Assembly: GCA_041568735.1 (NCBI GenBank)
Contig: JBFFZG010000194.1
Coordinates: forward strand, 1-9,582
From: WTJY01 sp041568735
GTDB lineage: Bacteria > Chloroflexota > Anaerolineae > Promineifilales > Promineifilaceae
DNA length: 9,582 bases
Reading direction: 5' to 3'
This document shows positions 6,070 through 9,582 of the stretch, piece by piece. Position 1 is the first letter of the stretch; the number at the start of each line of letters is the position of its first letter. A program made the position numbers and the translations under genes. The notes below the pieces were generated by a model. The model had not been told where the DNA came from and did not search any database. It was given only the letters and a program-made list of their open reading frames with translations.

Positions 6070-6106
6070 ACGGCCACGGTGCAAAACCCCGTGGCCGTTT
6101 TTTATT
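6070..6106 (+). terminator. Intrinsic terminator of the small RNA/peptide unit
   Basis: A perfect 10-bp stem, ACGGCCACGG (6070-6079) with CCGTGGCCGT (6089-6098), closes a 9-nt loop and runs into T6 (6098-6103) then ATT. It lies 28 nt after the stop of the 39-codon ORF and about 110 nt before the next gene. It could therefore act either as a simple terminator or as an attenuator for that gene. Confidence 0.95.
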
Positions 6107-6116
6107 GCCCTCGTTT

Positions 6117-6154
6117 TCAAGCGGTCGCCGGGTTGCCATCGGTCGACCGCTTGA
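6117..6154 (+). terminator. Second hairpin behind the small unit, possible back-up terminator
   Basis: An 11-bp perfect inverted repeat (6117-6127 with 6144-6154, TCAAGCGGTCG and its complement) is extended by CCG/CGG (6128-6130 with 6140-6142) past one bulged T. The loop is 9 nt. TTCTTTCT follows, a loose T-rich tail. It lies only 10 nt after the first terminator's T tract and 63 nt before the next ATG. It may instead be a control element in the leader of the 72-residue gene. Confidence 0.45.
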
Positions 6155-6217
6155 TTCTTTCTATGGGGAGAATGGGCGGCCGAAACAGGATGTGATTCGC
6201 ACAGGAGATTCAGCGAA

Positions 6218-6436
6218 ATGCCGATCGGGCGCTACCCTCAGTCGAACATCCGGGTCATTATCCTGACCCCAATGGAAAAGGTTATCTGGGAGACGCCGGA
6301 CGGGGAACAGATAGAGGCGTTTGTCAGCATCGACGAGGCCGCCGGCCGGGCGATTATTTATCATCACATCGACGGTAAACCGCAGGTGATCGGATCGCTG
6401 GCCATCCCGCCAGAAAAGTCTCGCAAAATCACTTGA
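6218..6436 (+). CDS. Small protein of unknown function, 72 residues
   Basis: I do not recognise this protein. It starts MPIGRYPQSNIRVIILTPME and continues with KVIWETPDGEQIEAFVSID, an alternation that suggests beta strands. A more polar C-terminal third ends KSRKIT. There is no signal peptide, membrane helix, Cys or metal motif, so it is probably a soluble cytoplasmic protein. AGGAG lies 10 nt upstream of the ATG at 6218. A later ATG at 6272 (MEKVIWETPDG) has no Shine-Dalgarno. GC-rich third positions agree with the neighbouring genes and support coding. It has no visible promoter of its own; it follows a terminator and a hairpin and is separated by 284 nt from the ABC genes. It could be expressed by read-through from the strong promoter at 5827-5855. 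Confidence 0.6.
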   Translation: MPIGRYPQSNIRVIILTPMEKVIWETPDGEQIEAFVSIDEAAGRAIIYHHIDGKPQVIGSLAIPPEKSRKIT

Positions 6437-6720
6437 AGCTATCTGACAATCCCTGTCTGGAATTCCCGGTAGGCTTATTCAGGAAACGACCTGTCCCAAT
6501 GGCCACGGTCCGCTGATCGTAGGTCGGATGGCGGTGAAAAATAGGCGGTTAGACTCGTGAGAGAAGAAGTGAGGCGATAACATGTTTGAAAATCCAGGAA
6601 TCATCGGATTGCCGTTCTAGCAGCCGGCCGCGCAGGCGGAGCCGGCACAGCGGCCGACCGGCCGTCACCTAACAGATATAACATGGCCTGAGACACAGGA
6701 CTGACCTGTGGGGAGGCATT
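6437..6720 (+). promoter_or_regulatory. Leader region before the ABC exporter genes
   Basis: There is no conserved gene here. A 12-codon ORF (6582-6620, MFENPGIIGLPF) follows a weak GTGAGG. A GCCGGCCG motif lies at 6623-6630 and a -10-like TATAAC at 6677-6682 without a -35 box. A 6-bp hairpin CACAGG/CCTGTG (6694-6699 with 6705-6710) abuts the GGGAGG Shine-Dalgarno (6711-6716) of the first ABC gene, 4 nt before its TTG start. Such a hairpin beside a TTG start could limit translation. No firm promoter can be named. Confidence 0.4.
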
Positions 6721-8640
6721 TTGGAAAAACAAACGATCGACCTGAAAGAGACCATACGCCCCAATCGCCTGGCCGGCCTGTGGCAGCTCATGGGCGGCTT
6801 CCGGGCTATCTACCTGACCGCCATCGCGGCCGTCGCCCTGGCGACGCTGGCCCGGACCAGCATCTACTACCTGATTCGCTACTTCGTCGACGACGCGCTC
6901 CAGAGCGACCGGCTCCTCCAGATTTTACCCTGGCTGGCCCTCTCTTTTATCGGGCTGGCCACCGGGCAGGGTCTGTTTACCTATTTGAGCGGCCGCTGGG
7001 CGGCATTCACGGCCGAAGGGCTCGCCAAAAGACTGCGGGATTATCTCTACGACCACCTTCAGAGGCTGACCTTTACCTACCACGACCAGACACAAACCGG
7101 CGAGCTGATCCAGCGAGTCACGTCCGACGTGGATGCCATCCGGCTGTTCTTCGCAGAGCAGGCGATCGGCATTGGGCAGATCGTCCTGATGTTCCTGATT
7201 AACTTCATCGGCATCTGGCTGCTCAGCCCTTACCTGGCCTGGATGTCCGTGATCGTCATTCCGCTCGTGCTGATCATCTCGCTCTTCTTCTTCAAGCGGA
7301 TCGGGACGGCTTACGAACGGTTCCAGGAGCAGGAGGCGGTTGTGTCCAACCGCTTTCAGGAAAATGTCTCCGGCGTGCGGGTGGTGAAGGCGTTTGCCCG
7401 GCAGGACTTCGAAATGGGTCGCTTCGAAGGAGCGAACCACAAGCTCTACAGGCGGGGCATTTACTTCGCCTTCATGCACGGCACGTTCTGGCCGATCACG
7501 GACATTATTCTGGGCGGGCAGATGGTCTTCGGCTTCTATATCGGGGCCATGATGGCCATTCGGGGTGAAATTACCATCGGGACGTACCTGGCGTATGCCC
7601 AGATGGTTCAGCTGATCATCTGGCCGATTCGCAACCTCGGCCGGTTGATTACCCAGATGTCGACAGCGTCGGTTTCCTATTCCCGGGTGGCTGACATCAT
7701 CCGGCAGGATCGGGAACCCCTGAACCAGGGCTCGACCATTCCAGCCGGAGGTATTGCCGGCGAGGTCCGCTTTGACGGGGTCCACTTCGCCTACGAAGCC
7801 CCCCTGAAGGGCGACGCGGTGGAGCAGGCCAATACGGTCGGCCGGCTGGCTCGCTTTCGAGATGATCACCTGCTCGCGGCTTACGGCCTGCCGGTGCTGC
7901 ACGACATCAGTTTTACCGTCGAACCCGGCCAGACTGTGGCTCTCCTCGGATCCACCGGGTCGGGCAAGACATCGCTGGTCCATCTGCTGCCCCGCTTCTA
8001 CGAATTCGACCGCGGCCGGATCACGATCGACGGGGTCGACCTGCGGGAATACCCGCGGGCTTACCTGCGGCAGCAGATCGGCATCGTCATGCAGGAACCG
8101 TTCCTTTTCTCGCGGACCATCCGGGACAACATCACCTATGGGGTCGGTCGGAAGGTCAGCGAGGAGGAAGTTGTGGCCGCGGCCCGGGCAGCGGCGATCC
8201 ACGACGTCATTCTTTCCTTCCCCGATGGATACGATACGATTGTCGGAGAACGCGGAGTGACCCTGTCCGGCGGGCAGAAGCAGCGGGTGACTCTGGCCCG
8301 CACCCTGCTGAAAAATCCGCAGATCCTGATTCTCGACGATGCGACCTCCTCGGTTGACACCGAGACGGAGGCGCAGATCCGCGAGGCGCTGCAGAAGCAG
8401 AATCGGCGGCGCACGACCTTTATCATCGCCCACCGGATCCAGACGGTCATGACGGCCGACCTGATCCTGGTCATGGATAAAGGGCGAATCGTCCAGCGCG
8501 GCACCCACGAGGGGCTGCTGGCCCAGCCGGGAATCTACCGGCGGATTTACGAACTGCAGGCGCGCATCGAAGATGAACTGCAGGCGGACCTGGCCGCTTC
8601 GGAAGTGAGCAGCGGCCGCCTGCCCGTTCGCGGCGATTAA
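6721..8640 (+). CDS. ABC exporter half-transporter with degenerate catalytic site (heterodimer subunit A)
   Basis: This 639-residue half-exporter begins with TTG at 6721; GGGAGG lies 4 nt upstream and no ATG fits. The type-I exporter membrane domain spans about 25-310, with six hydrophobic segments near 26-47, 66-90, 147-168, 171-191, 247-275 and 283-303. The nucleotide-binding domain follows: A-loop Tyr358, Walker A GSTGSGKTS (410-418), Q-loop Gln458, signature LSGGQ (515-519), Walker B ILILDD (535-540), D-loop SSVD (543-546) and H-loop His571. Position 540 is Asp where active sites have Glu, as in the degenerate site of heterodimeric exporters such as TM287/288 and BmrCD (family knowledge). 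An insertion of about 29 residues (361-389) separates the first two strands of the nucleotide-binding domain. The second half-exporter follows after 83 nt. The likely role is ATP-driven export of a drug, lipid or peptide across the inner membrane; the substrate is unknown. Confidence 0.95.
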   Translation: MEKQTIDLKETIRPNRLAGLWQLMGGFRAIYLTAIAAVALATLARTSIYYLIRYFVDDALQSDRLLQILPWLALSFIGLATGQGLFTYLSGRWAAFTAEGLAKRLRDYLYDHLQRLTFTYHDQTQTGELIQRVTSDVDAIRLFFAEQAIGIGQIVLMFLINFIGIWLLSPYLAWMSVIVIPLVLIISLFFFKRIGTAYERFQEQEAVVSNRFQENVSGVRVVKAFARQDFEMGRFEGANHKLYRRGIYFAFMHGTFWPITDIILGGQMVFGFYIGAMMAIRGEITIGTYLAYAQMVQLIIWPIRNLGRLITQMSTASVSYSRVADIIRQDREPLNQGSTIPAGGIAGEVRFDGVHFAYEAPLKGDAVEQANTVGRLARFRDDHLLAAYGLPVLHDISFTVEPGQTVALLGSTGSGKTSLVHLLPRFYEFDRGRITIDGVDLREYPRAYLRQQIGIVMQEPFLFSRTIRDNITYGVGRKVSEEEVVAAARAAAIHDVILSFPDGYDTIVGERGVTLSGGQKQRVTLARTLLKNPQILILDDATSSVDTETEAQIREALQKQNRRRTTFIIAHRIQTVMTADLILVMDKGRIVQRGTHEGLLAQPGIYRRIYELQARIEDELQADLAASEVSSGRLPVRGD

Positions 8641-8664
8641 CCCATCGCCTGACAAGGATCAACA

Positions 8665-8674
8665 GCCGGCCGGC
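8665..8674. repeat. GCCGGCCGGC palindrome, copy 3
   Basis: This copy lies in the 83-nt gap between the two ABC genes, 24 nt after the first stop codon. Related CGGCC-rich sequence continues to about 8710. No other function is apparent in this gap apart from the GAGG Shine-Dalgarno of the second gene. Confidence 0.35.
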
Positions 8675-8723
8675 TGGCCGTGGAACAGACCGCGGCCGCC
8701 GACCGGCCGCCATTGAGGTCATC

Positions 8724-9582
8724 ATGACTCATCACGTATTTGAAGAAGAAGAATTCGAAGGGCGCCTGAACCGGCGCACCATGTGGCGCGTTGCCCAGGA
8801 GGGGTTCAAATTCTGGCCGCTCATGGCCGGCTTCCTGGTGTCCATCTCGCTCGTCTCCGTGCTCGATTCCTATTTCACTTTCCTCAGCAAACGGCTGATC
8901 GACGAGGGGATCGGGGTTGGTGATGTCGAGGCGGCCGGGCGCATCCTCCTGCAGTACGGGCTCCTGATCGCCTTCCAGGCCGTCCTGGTGTTTTCGTTCA
9001 TCATGTGCGCTGGGGTCCTGGGGGATCGGGTGAAATACGAGCTGCGCAAGCGGCTCTTCAACCACCTGCAGGCCCTTTCGTTCTCGTATTACGACCGGAC
9101 ACCGCTGGGCTGGCTGATGTCCCGCATGACGTCGGACATTCAGCGAGTCGGCGAGCTCGTTTCCTGGGGTTTTCTCGACATCGTCTGGGGCTCGACCAAC
9201 ATCCTGTCCGCCCTGGCTTTCATGGCCTTTATCAACTGGAAGCTGGCCCTGATCATCCTGGCTCTGATGCCGGTGCTCATCACGGTGGCGATCACCTTTC
9301 AAAAGCGCATTCTGACCGAATACCGGACGGTCCGCCGTACAAACTCTAAGATTACCGGAGCGTACAGCGAGAGCATTACCGGGGTGCGGGTGGTCAAGTC
9401 GCTGCGCCGGGAGGAGAAAAACCTGGGCGAATTCCAGGATCTAACCGGTGTCATGTATGAGTCGTCCTTCCGGGCGGCCTGGCTGTCGGCCCTGTTCCTG
9501 CCGACGGTGCAGCTGCTGACTGCCATTGGCGTGGCGGCGACAGTCTGGGTCGGTGGCATTCAGTTCCAGGTTGGAACGCCGG
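8724..9582 (+). CDS. ABC exporter half-transporter, N-terminal part (heterodimer subunit B)
   Basis: The first 286 residues are present; the window ends inside the last membrane segments, so the nucleotide-binding domain is not visible. The ATG at 8724 has GAGG 5 nt upstream. The protein opens with an acidic extension (MTHHVFEEEEFEGRLNRR), usual for the second subunit of heterodimeric exporters of the YheH/BmrD type. Hydrophobic segments lie near 33-55, 76-98, 147-170, 174-192 and 251-278. The family motif SYYDRTPLGWLMSRMTSDIQ (121-140) is the coupling region, and ITGVRVVKSLRREEKN (218-233) is the intracellular loop seen in this class. It lies 83 nt after subunit A on the same strand with no terminator, so the two form an operon. 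It should carry the canonical catalytic Glu that subunit A lacks; this is a prediction. Confidence 0.93.
   Translation, partial: MTHHVFEEEEFEGRLNRRTMWRVAQEGFKFWPLMAGFLVSISLVSVLDSYFTFLSKRLIDEGIGVGDVEAAGRILLQYGLLIAFQAVLVFSFIMCAGVLGDRVKYELRKRLFNHLQALSFSYYDRTPLGWLMSRMTSDIQRVGELVSWGFLDIVWGSTNILSALAFMAFINWKLALIILALMPVLITVAITFQKRILTEYRTVRRTNSKITGAYSESITGVRVVKSLRREEKNLGEFQDLTGVMYESSFRAAWLSALFLPTVQLLTAIGVAATVWVGGIQFQVGTP

Larger units (their letters stand above)
5861..6106 (+). ncRNA. Candidate structured RNA with its own promoter and terminator, family not recognised
   Basis: The predicted transcript is about 245 nt. Pairings found by eye, in order: a 5' hairpin, 5861-5865 with 5871-5875; P1, 5891-5898 with 5991-5998 (8 bp); P2, 5911-5921 with 5982-5991 (9-10 bp, one G-U and one bulge). 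Inside P2 three hairpins follow with almost no unpaired bases: P3 5923-5945, P4 5946-5965 and P5 5966-5981. Towards the 3' end, 6027-6032 pairs with 6046-6051 inside 6023-6027/6064-6068, and the terminator stem closes the unit. P2 buries the Shine-Dalgarno at 5911-5915. An A-rich 12-nt bulge (5899-5910) separates P1 and P2. It does not match tRNA, tmRNA, RNase P, SRP or 6S RNA as I know them. Transcription is well supported; a non-coding function is inferred. Confidence 0.5.

Noticed and set aside
6925..8655. 576-residue minus-strand open frame opposite the first ABC gene
   Set aside because: It mirrors the ABC coding frame, is rich in Asp, Arg, Gln and Pro without domain signatures, and the opposite strand carries every ABC motif in order.
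1..9582. CRISPR array, insertion sequence, prophage or toxin-antitoxin system
   Set aside because: No regularly spaced direct repeats, transposase motifs, terminal inverted repeats with target duplications, integrase or paired small toxin/antitoxin genes were found on either strand.

Overview
The window is GC-rich bacterial DNA and most probably comes from a member of the Chloroflexota (Anaerolineae/Caldilineae type). This is an inference. It rests on a large secreted multidomain protein with a Thr-Pro repeat linker and a C-terminal YLPTINR tail, on the overall composition, and on the gene families present. There is no rRNA or other phylogenetic marker to confirm it.

Minus strand, 1-4707. 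Reading leftwards from the divergent gap near 4.7-4.98 kb, there is first a 1186-residue exported zinc-metalloprotease-like protein. It has a DNRLRE-type domain, a CBM9/DOMON-like domain, a Pro-Thr linker, a CARDB-like domain, a zincin domain with HELLHDYDLKH, and two Ig-like domains. It ends in a strong intrinsic terminator. Next comes an IclR-family regulator with its own TTGACA-17-TAAAAT promoter and a palindrome at the expected start of transcription, which is the layout of autoregulation. The first five codons of a further gene follow at the window edge, probably in the regulator's operon.

Plus strand, 4983-9582. A tandem DUF427 protein is followed by a 12-bp hairpin. Then comes an isolated unit: a near-consensus extended -10 promoter (5827-5855), about 245 nt of transcript, and a textbook terminator (6070-6106). 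This unit contains a 39-codon ORF with a perfect Shine-Dalgarno sequence. It also folds on paper into a compact four-way junction that sequesters that Shine-Dalgarno. It is the best candidate here for something undescribed: a structured non-coding RNA, a riboregulated small peptide, or both. A second strong hairpin, an unrecognised 72-residue gene and a roughly 280-nt leader region follow.

The right end holds a pair of ABC exporter half-transporters. The first is complete and has Asp in place of the catalytic Walker B Glu, plus an unusual insertion of about 29 residues in its nucleotide-binding domain. The second is cut by the window end within its membrane domain. The pair fits a heterodimeric exporter of the BmrCD/TM287-288 kind. 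No CRISPR array, insertion sequence, tRNA or rRNA was seen.
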